A DNA stretch of 19,893 nt. Source: Sulfuricella sp035530375. GTDB taxonomy: Bacteria > Pseudomonadota > Gammaproteobacteria > Burkholderiales > Sulfuricellaceae. Shown here piece after piece: positions 1 to 7,622 of this stretch. The notes beneath the pieces are model-generated. The model did not search any database, had not been told where the DNA came from, and saw only the letters and a list, made by a program, of their open reading frames with translations. Where the stretch lies: assembly GCA_035530375.1 (NCBI GenBank), contig DATKUY010000055.1, positions 1 through 19,893 of the forward strand, read 5' to 3'. Numbering within the stretch: position 1 is the stretch's first letter; each line of letters opens with the position of its first letter. The position numbers and the translations under genes were made by a program.

Positions 1-449
1 CTCTCGGCTTCCGGCAGATTCTGGTCGTAGATCCGGTCGACGCACAGCGTGCATTTTTTCATCACTTTCTGGTGTTCGTCGATTTCGCGCACGCCGTAGG
101 GGCAGGCCCAGGAGCAATACTTGCAGCCGATGCACTTGTCGTAGTCCACCAGCACGATACCGTCTTCCTTGCGTTTGTAGGACGCGCCGGTCGGGCACAC
201 CGGCACGCACGGCGGCTCCTCGCAGTGCAGGCAGGATTTGGGGAAATGCAGGGTTTCGGTGTTGGGGAAAGCGCCGATCTCGTAAGTCTGCACCCGGTTG
301 AAGAAGGTGCCGGTCGGATCGGCGCCATAGGGGCGGTCGTCGGACATCGCGCCCGCCGGGCCCGAAGTGTTCCATTCCTTGCAACTGGTGACGCAGGCGT
401 GGCAGCCCACGCAAACATTGAGGTCGATGACCAGTGCGAGTTGGGTCAT
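1..449 (-). CDS. soeB: Sulfite dehydrogenase iron-sulfur subunit SoeB (partial, C-terminus beyond window)
   Basis: Four-cluster ferredoxin-like electron-transfer subunit of a complex iron-sulfur molybdoenzyme. It would carry electrons from the Mo/Fe-S subunit to a membrane quinone-reducing subunit. I translated the minus strand from the ATG at 449-447. The product begins MTQLALVIDLNVCVGC and holds the expected cysteine groups: CVGCHACVTSC (about residues 13-23), CLHCEEPPCVPVCP, CIGCKYCSWACPYG and CTLC. About 149 codons are visible before the window ends, with no stop. The start overlaps the stop of the upstream molybdenum subunit by four bases (ATGA, 446-449), so translation is probably coupled. 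The order A then B matches soeABC, where a NrfD/DmsC-like SoeC anchor follows; here that gene would lie outside the window. The family also includes PsrB, PhsB and DmsB subunits. The Soe assignment rests mostly on its partner. Confidence 0.9.
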   Translation of the reverse strand, partial: MTQLALVIDLNVCVGCHACVTSCKEWNTSGPAGAMSDDRPYGADPTGTFFNRVQTYEIGAFPNTETLHFPKSCLHCEEPPCVPVCPTGASYKRKEDGIVLVDYDKCIGCKYCSWACPYGVREIDEHQKVMKKCTLCVDRIYDQNLPEAE

Positions 450-3373
450 TTCCACTTCCCCTTGCCGGCGAAGTAGGCCTGCCAGGCGGGCCGCACCTTG
501 CGCGTGCCCGGTGCGGAAGGCACGGCGGCGAATTGCGGCGAGGTTTGCTCGGGTTCCCCTTCCGCCGCCTTGTAAATTCTTACCTTGACGTCATACCAGG
601 CCGCCTGGCCGGTCACCGGGTCGGAGTTGGAAAGGTGGGCGCCGTCGCGGTTGGCCGGCAGTTCCTCGGAGATCAGATGGTTCAGCAGGAAGCCCTTTTC
701 CGATTCGTTCGCCTCCGGCGCCAGGTTCCACGCGCCCTTGGATTTGCCGATGGCGTTCCAGGTCCACACCGTGCCCGGCTCCACCGCCTCGGAATGGCGG
801 CACATGCAGCGCACCTTGCCGTGCATCGATTCCACCCAGATCCAGTCGTCGTCGGCGATGCCCTGTGCCTGGGCGGTTGTCGTGTTGACGAACAAATAGT
901 TGTGGGCGTGAATCTGGCGCAGCCAGGCATTCTGCGAATCCCACGAGTGGTACATCGCCATCGGTCGCTGAGTCACGGCGTTGAGCGGATATCTGGCGTT
1001 GTCGCTGAGCTGCGCTTCGAGCGGCTCATGGTAGAACGGCAGCGGGTCGAAATGGGTTTCGATGCGTTGCCTGAGCCGGTCCGGCGGCTGGCGGCCATCG
1101 CTTTTTCCCTGTGCGGCCAGGCGGAATTTCTGCAGCACTTCCGAATAGATGTGGATGTTGATCGGCTCGGCGTAGCGCGTCAGGCGGTGGCGCTGCGCCC
1201 ATTCCAGATAACCCTGGTTCCAGTTGCGCATGTACTGGTAGGAGCGCGGCAAGTGGTAGTGGTAGACGCAGTTGTTCTTGGCGTACATTTCCCACTGGCG
1301 CGGGTTGGGTTCGCCGCGCATGAATTTCTCCCCGCCCTTGCCGCGCCAGCCGGCGAGAAAGCCGATGCCGGAACCCGGCTCGGTTTCGTAGTTGATGATG
1401 AAGTCGGGGTAGTCGCGGTACTTGCGCGAGCCGTCCTGATTGACGAACACCGGCAGCTTGAGGCGCGAGCCCAGCTCGATCAGCACTTCCTGGAACGGCT
1501 TGCACTCGCCGGTCGGCGGCAGAACCGGGATGCGCACCGAATCCACCGGGCCGTCGAATTCCGAGATCGGCCGGTCGAGCATCGACATCACGTCGTGGCG
1601 TTCGAGATAAGTGGTGTCCGGCAGCACCAGGTCGGCGAAGGCGGTCATTTCCGACTGGAAGGCGTCGCACACGATCAGGAAGGGAATCTTGTACTCGCCG
1701 TCCTCGCGCTTGTCCTTCAGCATGTCGCGTACCTGCACCGTGTTCATCGCCGAATTCCACGCCATGTTCGCCATGAAGATCAGCATGGTGTCGATCGGGT
1801 AGGGATCGCCGCGCCAGGCGTTGGTGATGGCGTTGTGCATCAGGCCGTGAACGGCAAGGGGATATTCCCAGGAAAAGGCCTTGTCGAGCCGCACCGGTTC
1901 GCCGTTGTCGTCGACGAACAAGTCGTCCGGGTCGGCGGGCCAGCCCAGCGCCATGCCGCCCAGCGGGGTATTCGGTTGCACGCCTTCCGGCCCTTTCGGC
2001 GTCTTGGCGCAGGGCGGAATCGGGCGCGGGAACGGCGCCTTGTGGCGGAAGCCGCCGGGGCGGTCGATGGTGCCGAGCAGGCTCATCAGAATCGACATGG
2101 CGCGGATGGTGTGAAAGCCGTTGGAGTGCGCCGCCATGCCGCGCATGGCGTGAAACGCCACCGGATTGCCGGTGACGGTTTCGTGTTCCTTGCCCCAGGC
2201 ATCCGTCCAGGCAATCGGCAACTCGATTTTCTGGTCGCGCGCGGTGATGCCCATTTCGTGAGCAAGGCGGCGGATGGTGGCGGCGGAAATGCCGGTAATC
2301 CCCTCGGCCCATTCCGGCGTGTAATCCCTGACCCGCTCCTGCAACAGTTGGAACGAGGGCTTTACCGGGGTGCCGTCCTTGAGTTTGAATTCGCCGAGCA
2401 GGAAGGGGTCTGCGCCTTCGGCATGGGTGACCACCGGCTTGTTGGAAATGCGGTCCCACCACAGCTTGTTCTGCGGGTCGAAGCAGCCTTCTTCTTCCGG
2501 TACTTCGGTGCGCACGAACATGCCGTATTCGCTGCTGTTTTCGTCGAGATTCACCAACTCGGCGGAGTTCGAATACTGCACCAGAAAATCGCGGTCGTAG
2601 AGGCCGAGGCGGATGATCTCGTGGATCAGCGCCAGCAGCAACGCGCCATCGGTGCCGGGACGGATCGGCAGCCACTCGTCGGCGATGGCCGAATAGCCGG
2701 TACGCACCGGGTTGATCGAAACGAAGCGGCCGCCATTGCGCTTGAACTTGGAGAGCGCGATTTTCATCGGATTGGAATGGTGGTCTTCGGCGGTGCCGAT
2801 CATCACGAACAGCTTGGCGCGATCGAGGTCAGGGCCGCCGAATTCCCAGAAGGAGCCGCCGATGGTGTAGATCATGCCGGCGGCCATGTTCACCGAGCAA
2901 AAGCCGCCGTGGGCGGCGTAATTGGGCGTGCCGAACTGCTTGGCGAAGAGGCCGGTCAGCGCCTGCATCTGGTCGCGGCCGGTGAACAGCGCGAATTTCT
3001 TCGGGTCGGTGGCGCGAATGCTGGCGAGCCGCTCCGCCATCAACGTAAATGCCTCTTCCCACGAGATCGGCTCGAATTCGCCGGCACCCCGTTCGGAGCC
3101 GGGCTTGCGACGCAGTGGCCGGGTCAGGCGCGCCGGGGAATACTGCTTCATGATGCCGGAGGAACCCTTGGCGCAGATCACACCCTGGTTCAGGGGATGC
3201 TCGGGATTGCCTTCGATGTAGCGCACCTCGCCGTTCTTCACGGTAACGCGAATGCCGCAGCGGCAGGCGCACATATAGCAGGTGGTGTTCTTGACCTCGA
3301 TGCGATCCTGGTCGGTGGCAGTGCTGGCCGAAGTTTGCATGACTTTTCCCGATAAGCTGAAGCGCCGTGCCAT
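446..3373 (-). CDS. soeA: Sulfite dehydrogenase (quinone) molybdopterin subunit SoeA
   Basis: Catalytic subunit of the DMSO-reductase superfamily, 975 residues. In the SoeABC system it oxidises sulfite to sulfate in the cytoplasm and passes electrons to quinone. An N-terminal 4Fe-4S motif CX2CX3CX27C is visible (C32, C35, C39, C67; CYMCACRCG). C159 in GGFCSVN is the likely Mo ligand by position. Molybdopterin oxidoreductase and dinucleotide-binding domains follow. There is no twin-arginine signal: RRFSLSGK lacks a following hydrophobic stretch. This fits cytoplasmic SoeA rather than periplasmic PsrA/PhsA. An in-frame ATG at 3340 (residue 12, MQTSAS) has GGGA about 6 bases upstream and is an equally good start. 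The stop overlaps the soeB start by four bases. A polysulfide or thiosulfate reductase is the main alternative, but the length and absence of a Tat signal favour SoeA. Confidence 0.85.
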   Translation of the reverse strand: MARRFSLSGKVMQTSASTATDQDRIEVKNTTCYMCACRCGIRVTVKNGEVRYIEGNPEHPLNQGVICAKGSSGIMKQYSPARLTRPLRRKPGSERGAGEFEPISWEEAFTLMAERLASIRATDPKKFALFTGRDQMQALTGLFAKQFGTPNYAAHGGFCSVNMAAGMIYTIGGSFWEFGGPDLDRAKLFVMIGTAEDHHSNPMKIALSKFKRNGGRFVSINPVRTGYSAIADEWLPIRPGTDGALLLALIHEIIRLGLYDRDFLVQYSNSAELVNLDENSSEYGMFVRTEVPEEEGCFDPQNKLWWDRISNKPVVTHAEGADPFLLGEFKLKDGTPVKPSFQLLQERVRDYTPEWAEGITGISAATIRRLAHEMGITARDQKIELPIAWTDAWGKEHETVTGNPVAFHAMRGMAAHSNGFHTIRAMSILMSLLGTIDRPGGFRHKAPFPRPIPPCAKTPKGPEGVQPNTPLGGMALGWPADPDDLFVDDNGEPVRLDKAFSWEYPLAVHGLMHNAITNAWRGDPYPIDTMLIFMANMAWNSAMNTVQVRDMLKDKREDGEYKIPFLIVCDAFQSEMTAFADLVLPDTTYLERHDVMSMLDRPISEFDGPVDSVRIPVLPPTGECKPFQEVLIELGSRLKLPVFVNQDGSRKYRDYPDFIINYETEPGSGIGFLAGWRGKGGEKFMRGEPNPRQWEMYAKNNCVYHYHLPRSYQYMRNWNQGYLEWAQRHRLTRYAEPINIHIYSEVLQKFRLAAQGKSDGRQPPDRLRQRIETHFDPLPFYHEPLEAQLSDNARYPLNAVTQRPMAMYHSWDSQNAWLRQIHAHNYLFVNTTTAQAQGIADDDWIWVESMHGKVRCMCRHSEAVEPGTVWTWNAIGKSKGAWNLAPEANESEKGFLLNHLISEELPANRDGAHLSNSDPVTGQAAWYDVKVRIYKAAEGEPEQTSPQFAAVPSAPGTRKVRPAWQAYFAGKGKWK

Positions 3374-3600
3374 CAGAGCACGGCCTTACAAGAATATGTG
3401 AGGCCTGATTTTACCGAATATTATCAATTTCGCGTCTTTACAATTTTTATACGGACATTAAGAACTTAGATAAAGTCTAGATTGGATGCCGCGACAATTG
3501 CAAATCGGAAGAGCCAGAAGTCCGAAAACAGCCAGCATAGATACCGTCTTCCCCGCCAAGTTGTAACGAATCTTTCATGTGGTTGCGATAAAGTTGTGCG
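3374..3600. other. AT-rich divergent intergenic region between soeA and a secreted-protein gene
   Basis: This 227-base gap is clearly more AT-rich than the flanking soe genes and must hold the promoters of both divergent units. I see no convincing sigma-70 pair. TTGTAA (3561-3566) and GATAAA (3587-3592) face the rightward gene, but the 20-base spacing is poor. No RNA gene or long ORF is visible. Confidence 0.5.
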
Positions 3601-4296
3601 ATGATAAAAACCACAATCGCTTGCCTATTGGGCCTGTTCGCCATGCAGGCTTGGGCTGCCCGTCCTTTCGTTACCGATGATGCTCGCCTGACTACGGCGG
3701 GAAGTTGCCAGCTTGAGAGCTGGATGCGGATCTATTCCGGAAGCCGCGAAATATGGGCTTTGCCTGCTTGTAACCCTGGTGGAAACCTTGAAATTACGAT
3801 GGGTGGAGGGGGTGCAAAAAACACCGGTGAGAAAGCGACAAATGACTATGTGTTTCAGGCCAAAACGCTTTTTCGCCCCCTTGAGTCAAACGATTGGGGA
3901 TGGGGCTTGGCTATCGGCACGGTGCGGCATCCTGAAATCAATCCGGGACCCAATCTGCTTGGCAACACCTTTACCTATCTACCGTTCTCGGCGTCTTTCA
4001 ATGACGACGAGGTCATCTTGCATGGGAATCTGGGTTGGCTTCGAGACCGTGCTACACGTCAGGACAATATGACTTGGGGCGTAGGCAGCGAGTTTCAGGC
4101 TGCCTCTCGTATTGCCGCCATTGCTGAGACTTTCGGCGACAACCACAACCGTCCTTATTGGCAAGTAGGCGGACGCTTTGCGATAGTTCCTAATCGCGTC
4201 CAGATCGACGCTACGATAGGTCAACAGATCTCCGGCCCTACCAGCGGCCGGTGGGTGTCTTTTGGCTTACGCTTGACGCCTGATCGCTTGTTCTGA
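3601..4296 (+). CDS. Secreted, probably outer-membrane beta-rich protein of unknown function
   Basis: 231 residues. A clear Sec signal peptide is present (MIKTTIACLLGLFAMQAWA, with probable cleavage after AWA, residue 19). The mature protein starts RPFVTDDARLTTAGSC, a beginning I associate with a group of uncharacterised proteobacterial envelope proteins. The rest alternates polar and hydrophobic residues with many Gly and aromatic positions, ending in GLRLTPDRLF. A terminal Phe is the usual signal for beta-barrel insertion by BAM. Two cysteines (in GSCQL and PACNP) could form a disulfide. I do not recognise a specific function. The ribosome binding site is weak. The gene is noticeably less GC-rich than soeA and the aldolase, which suggests different ancestry. 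It stands alone on its strand before a short gap, and a role linked to soeAB is possible but unsupported. Confidence 0.75.
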   Translation: MIKTTIACLLGLFAMQAWAARPFVTDDARLTTAGSCQLESWMRIYSGSREIWALPACNPGGNLEITMGGGGAKNTGEKATNDYVFQAKTLFRPLESNDWGWGLAIGTVRHPEINPGPNLLGNTFTYLPFSASFNDDEVILHGNLGWLRDRATRQDNMTWGVGSEFQAASRIAAIAETFGDNHNRPYWQVGGRFAIVPNRVQIDATIGQQISGPTSGRWVSFGLRLTPDRLF

Positions 4297-4366
4297 GTTA
4301 AGATTTCGCGGGAAACCGGACAGGAACTGCAGCGCTCCAGTCCCCGCAACATAAAAACAATCCATA

Positions 4367-4394
4367 TTGATTTTGTCGGGTATTATGCTATACA
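4367..4394 (+). promoter_or_regulatory. Candidate sigma-70 promoter for the 4428 gene
   Basis: TTGATT (4367-4372) and TATACA (4389-4394) are separated by 16 bases and lie 33 bases upstream of the ATG at 4428. The area is AT-rich. Assigned by eye only. Confidence 0.4.
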
Positions 4395-4427
4395 TAAATA
4401 CATGGATGCTATATGGAGGATCAAATC

Positions 4428-4805
4428 ATGAACGAACATAATTCGCTGGTTGCCACATTCGCAAGCCGCAAGGTGGCCGGTGACACGGTCAGGAAATTGC
4501 AGAAATCGGGGTTAGACAAGGCCAAGCTTTCCATTGTCAGCATGGATCAGGATCGCATCGCCAGTGAAGTGGAAGGCGCTACCGTCGTCGGCGGACTGGA
4601 TGAACTCGACGCTGAGCAATCGAGCTGCATTCCGCGGGAAAGCATGCTTGATTACGAGGCGGAGCTGAAGGTCGGCAGGGTCATCGCCTTTGTGCATGGG
4701 TCGGCCGAGGATATTGCACAGGCCAAGAGCATTGTCGATTTGGCCCATCCCGATGGCTGGGACGGCAAAGTGGGTTGCGCTGTTTACTATGGCTGTTTTG
4801 ATTAA
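4428..4805 (+). CDS. Small cytoplasmic protein resembling general stress protein 17M/YflT family
   Basis: 125 residues when started at the ATG at 4428. An ideal GGAGG (4415-4419) sits 8 bases before it. A longer frame starting at 4413 would overlap that Shine-Dalgarno site, so I reject it. The N-terminal half (NSLVATFASRKVAGDTVRKL) has the pattern seen in YflT/17M-type stress proteins: a beta-strand, then a helix that pairs or skips residues, then a second strand KLSIVSMD. The C-terminal part has a strand RVIAFVHG and a helix (AEDIAQAKSIVDL). It ends with two cysteines in GCAVYYGCF. No signal peptide or membrane segment is visible. The function is unknown. In the family, expression is stress-dependent. 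It is followed by another small gene 117 bases downstream on the same strand. Confidence 0.75.
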   Translation: MNEHNSLVATFASRKVAGDTVRKLQKSGLDKAKLSIVSMDQDRIASEVEGATVVGGLDELDAEQSSCIPRESMLDYEAELKVGRVIAFVHGSAEDIAQAKSIVDLAHPDGWDGKVGCAVYYGCFD

Positions 4806-4922
4806 CCCGCAGGTGAACCAATATACGGGCCGGATTCCCGATCTAACTCAATCCGTTCATGAACAAATCGGGCATTTGAGCTAATTGCCAATTTGATTTC
4901 AATCCACCGACAGGAGGCAGAC

Positions 4923-5153
4923 ATGACTGACCAAATTCAAATTCTCGTTGACCGGGATGTCTACAGCCAGTTGCAAACGCTTATGGTGCCGCCCATCAGT
5001 GATGCCAACGCGGTTATCAGGGAATTGTTGTTTCAGGATGGCCATACCAGCCGGGCCGCTGCTGCTTTAGAGACCGCTGAACAACACTTCACTTATGAGC
5101 AGGAACTGGAGCGCTCCATTCAAGGCGTTTACGAGTGCGGAGGGGGCACCTAA
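4923..5153 (+). CDS. 76-residue protein, possible ribbon-helix-helix/SeqA-N-like DNA-binding protein
   Basis: The start at 4923 is chosen because AGGAGG (4912-4917) lies 5 bases upstream. The N-terminal half reads as a short strand (IQILVDRDVY), a helix (SQLQTLMVPP), and a second helix (NAVIRELLFQDG). This layout recalls the SeqA N-terminal/ribbon-helix-helix type of small DNA-binding domain (strand, 'D.DVY..L', then 'NAVIR.LL'). The C-terminal half is acidic and helical and ends in CGGGT. No membrane segment is present. I know no named homologue, so the DNA-binding idea is an inference from pattern only. It is co-oriented with the stress-like gene before it and is followed directly by a strong hairpin terminator, so the two genes may be one short transcript. 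Confidence 0.65.
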   Translation: MTDQIQILVDRDVYSQLQTLMVPPISDANAVIRELLFQDGHTSRAAAALETAEQHFTYEQELERSIQGVYECGGGT

Positions 5154-5180
5154 GCCCAATCCGGAATTTGCCGGCAGCTC

Positions 5181-5221
5181 ACATAGGGCGCAATAACCAA
5201 CGGGTATTGCGCCCTATGTTT
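5181..5221 (+). terminator. Strong hairpin, probable transcription terminator
   Basis: A perfect 15-bp stem is formed by ACATAGGGCGCAATA (5181-5195) and its complement (5205-5219) around a 9-base loop. It lies 27 bases after the stop of the 76-residue gene. Only three T residues follow, so termination may be imperfect or helped by other factors. The same hairpin could also protect the 3' end of the message. Confidence 0.75.
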
Positions 5222-5415
5222 CCATCCGCAAGACTGCCGTCATGCTGGAGTCATGCTTACATGCACGTTATTGGCAGATAGCTGGAATGCCACGCCAGAC
5301 TCTAAGTCCGTGGAGACTCAAGAGTGCGAGGTAGACCGTTCCAAGAATGCAGCAGATCCCCTTCGTTGTGAGTCGGTTTCAGGCCATTTTGCCGAAATTC
5401 GCCCCGCTTCGCCAG

Positions 5416-5444
5416 TTTCGATAGCCAAGCTGCTATATTATAAA
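5416..5444 (+). promoter_or_regulatory. Candidate promoter of the aldolase gene
   Basis: TTTCGA (5416-5421) and TATAAA (5439-5444) are 17 bases apart, 41 bases upstream of the start codon. The -10 lies in an AT-rich block with alternative registers (TATATT, TATTAT). Visual match only. Confidence 0.35.
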
Positions 5445-5485
5445 AAGTTGTTGCATATTCAACTTTGATAACAAGGGAAACGAAA

Positions 5486-6535
5486 ATGACCGATATCATC
5501 AAGTTGTTGGGGAGTGAAGCGGAGAGCCTGCTGGCCTATCAGTGCAAGGGGATTCCCAAGGACATGCTGCATCTGCCGGGGCCGGATTACGTGGACCGGG
5601 TGGTGGCGCAGAAGGACCTGAAGCCCGGCGTGCTGCGCTCGCTGCAAAGCCTATTCGGCCACGGGCGGCTGGCGGGCAGTGGTTACGTGTCTATCCTGCC
5701 GGTGGACCAGGGTGTCGAGCATTCCGCCGGCGCCTCTTTCGCGCCCAACCCGATTTATTTCGACCCGGAAAACATCGTCAAGCTGGCTATCGAAGGCGGC
5801 TGCAACGCGGTCGCCTCCACTCTTGGCGTGCTCGGTTCGGTGGCGCGCCGCTATGCGCACAAGATCCCGTTCATCGTCAAAATCAACCACAACGAGATGC
5901 TGACTTACCCGGCGATCTACGACCAGACCTTGTTTGCCAGCGTCGATCAGGCGTTCGACATGGGCGCGGTGGCCGTCGGCGCGACGGTGTATTACGGCTC
6001 GCCCGAATCGCGCAGGCAGATTATCGAAATTTCCGAGGCCTTCGCCCATGCCCACGAACTGGGCATGGCAACGGTGCTGTGGGCCTATCTGCGCAACCCC
6101 GGATTCAAGAAAGACGGCGTCGATTACCACACCAGCGCCGACCTTACCGGACAGGCCAACCACCTTGCCGCCACCATCGAGGCCGACATCGTCAAGCAGA
6201 AGCAGGCCGAGAACAACGGCGGCTACAATGCGATCAAGTTCGGCAAGACCCATCCCAAGGTGTACAGCGAACTGACCAGCGACCACCCGATCGACCTGGT
6301 GCGTTACCAGGTCGCCAACTGCTACATGGGGCGCGCCGGCATGATTAATTCCGGCGGTTCATCGGGCGAGAACGACCTGGGTCAGGCGGTGCGGACGGCG
6401 GTGATCAACAAGCGCGCCGGCGGCATGGGGCTGATTTCGGGGCGCAAGGCGTTCCAGAAGCCGATGCAGGACGGCGTGACGCTGCTCAACGCGATTCAGG
6501 ACGTGTATCTGGCGAAAGACGTGACGGTCGCCTAG
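5486..6535 (+). CDS. fbaB: Class I fructose-bisphosphate aldolase, DhnA/FbaB type
   Basis: Cleaves fructose-1,6-bisphosphate to dihydroxyacetone phosphate and glyceraldehyde-3-phosphate through a Schiff base (glycolysis, gluconeogenesis, and sugar regeneration in the Calvin cycle). 349 residues, essentially the length of E. coli FbaB (350). The sequence matches that family end to end. Examples are ILPVDQGVEHSAG (70-82), VKINHNE (131-137), NCYMGRAGMINSGG and VINKRAGGMGLISGRKAFQK. K237 in IEADIVKQK is the expected Schiff-base lysine. The start at 5486 follows AAGGGA (5473-5478) at 7 bases; an upstream in-frame TTG at 5465 has no better support. It has its own promoter region and converges on the mlaF-like gene 35 bases away, so it is probably monocistronic. 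Confidence 0.95.
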   Translation: MTDIIKLLGSEAESLLAYQCKGIPKDMLHLPGPDYVDRVVAQKDLKPGVLRSLQSLFGHGRLAGSGYVSILPVDQGVEHSAGASFAPNPIYFDPENIVKLAIEGGCNAVASTLGVLGSVARRYAHKIPFIVKINHNEMLTYPAIYDQTLFASVDQAFDMGAVAVGATVYYGSPESRRQIIEISEAFAHAHELGMATVLWAYLRNPGFKKDGVDYHTSADLTGQANHLAATIEADIVKQKQAENNGGYNAIKFGKTHPKVYSELTSDHPIDLVRYQVANCYMGRAGMINSGGSSGENDLGQAVRTAVINKRAGGMGLISGRKAFQKPMQDGVTLLNAIQDVYLAKDVTVA

Positions 6536-6570
6536 CGGGGCGGATCAGCGGAATCCGGGGCGCTACCGCA

Positions 6571-7386
6571 TCAACCGGCTGCCGCGAATCCGATCTCTTC
6601 CGTGAGCGGATTGCCCGGGTACTGGAAGCCGACGGGGCCGTCCGGCTTCGCGTGGACGAACTGGTGGACAAACGGGTTGGCGGAGTCGAGCATTTCCGCC
6701 GCTGCGCCTTCGGCCACAACGACGCCGTCGTGGACGAAGTACACGTAGTCTACAACCTTCAGTGATTCCGACACGTCGTACGTCACCACAATCGAAGTCA
6801 CGCCCAGCGCATCGTTCAGGCGCCGGATCAGGTTGGCGATGGTGTTGAGCGAGATCGGGTCGAGGCCGGCAAACGGCTCGTCGTAGATGATCAGCATGGG
6901 GTCCAGGGCGGTTGCGCGGGCCAGTGCCACGCGCCGCTCCATGCCGCCCGACAGTTCGCTCGGCATCAGGTCGTGGGCGCCGCGCAGGCCAACCGCGTGC
7001 AGCTTCATCAACACCAGGTCGCGGATCATTTCCTCCGACAGATTGGTGTGTTCGCGCATCGGGAAAGCCATATTTTCGAAAACCGACAAATCCCCGAACA
7101 GCCCGCTCACCTGGAACATCATGCCCATTTTGCGGCGCAATGCATACAGGTCATCGTTGTCGAGTTCGTGGACGACCTGCCCGGCGACCTTGACGCTGCC
7201 GCGCGACGGCCTGAGCTGGCCGCCGACATGGCGCAGCAGCGTGGATTTGCCACACCCGCTGACGCCGAGAATGGCCACGATTTTGCCGCGCGGAATGTTG
7301 AGATTGATGCCCCTGAGCACCGGCCGGTCGTCATATGAGAAATGGAGATCGCTGATCTCGACCAGATTTTCCGTGGATTGCGCCAA
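6571..7386 (-). CDS. mlaF: MlaF-like ABC transporter ATP-binding protein (solitary)
   Basis: ATPase of the MlaFEDB-type phospholipid transporter family, peripheral on the inner membrane. I place the start at a TTG (7386-7384) because AGGGAG (7395-7400) lies 8 bases upstream. This gives 271 residues starting (M)AQSTENLVEISDL, matching the usual MlaF length and beginning; the only ATG upstream (7479) adds 31 unlikely residues. Walker A is GVSGCGKST (41-49), the Q-loop Q92, the signature LSGGME (145-150), and Walker B LIIYDE (165-170). The H-loop position is Tyr (VVTYDVSES, Y203) instead of the usual His, confirmed by the codon TAC. The C-terminal tail (FVHAKPDGPVGFQYP) is MlaF-like. No mlaE, mlaD, mlaC or mlaB gene is adjacent. 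It may serve a permease encoded elsewhere or be a diverged paralogue. Confidence 0.8.
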   Translation of the reverse strand: MAQSTENLVEISDLHFSYDDRPVLRGINLNIPRGKIVAILGVSGCGKSTLLRHVGGQLRPSRGSVKVAGQVVHELDNDDLYALRRKMGMMFQVSGLFGDLSVFENMAFPMREHTNLSEEMIRDLVLMKLHAVGLRGAHDLMPSELSGGMERRVALARATALDPMLIIYDEPFAGLDPISLNTIANLIRRLNDALGVTSIVVTYDVSESLKVVDYVYFVHDGVVVAEGAAAEMLDSANPFVHQFVHAKPDGPVGFQYPGNPLTEEIGFAAAG

Positions 7387-7394
7387 AGCTCTCG

Positions 7395-7400
7395 CTCCCT
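7395..7400 (-). promoter_or_regulatory. Ribosome binding site deciding the TTG start of the mlaF-like gene
   Basis: AGGGAG on the minus strand, 8 bases before the TTG at 7386. The upstream ATG at 7479 lacks a comparable site. Confidence 0.6.
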
Positions 7401-7622
7401 GTTGATTTAAGCTGTTGCCCGAATGCGGCGTCGGAACATTTGCGGGTATTTTATCCCATATCCGTAAATAGGTGGACATGTCCGTTTATCCGGCGCGAGC
7501 ATTACGCAAACAGCTTCCGGGAATCGGATACCCGGCATGACATCTGCCGCGCATGTGCTATAAGTTTATAAAGGCCATGGAATTTCAACAGGCGAAAATC
7601 CTCAACAGCGGAACCTGCAACC

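Larger units (their letters stand above)
5154..5485. other. Intergenic region between the 76-residue protein and the aldolase gene
   Basis: 332 bases. It begins with the hairpin at 5181-5221. The middle (about 5250-5415) has no credible start with a ribosome binding site on either strand, and I cannot identify it. The last 50 bases turn AT-rich and hold the likely aldolase promoter. Confidence 0.5.

Noticed and set aside
62..418. A minus-strand 118-residue frame at the left edge
   Set aside because: It is a shadow. The frame beginning at 449 encodes the four-cluster ferredoxin subunit and simply runs off the window.
434..3355. A 973-residue open frame on the plus strand
   Set aside because: It is exactly antisense to soeA. 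Its translation is rich in His, Arg, Val and Gly without domains, as expected of a shadow in GC-rich DNA.
5250..5470. A 71-residue plus-strand frame and a 66-residue minus-strand frame before the aldolase
   Set aside because: Neither has a ribosome binding site or recognisable sequence, and they overlap each other and the aldolase promoter.
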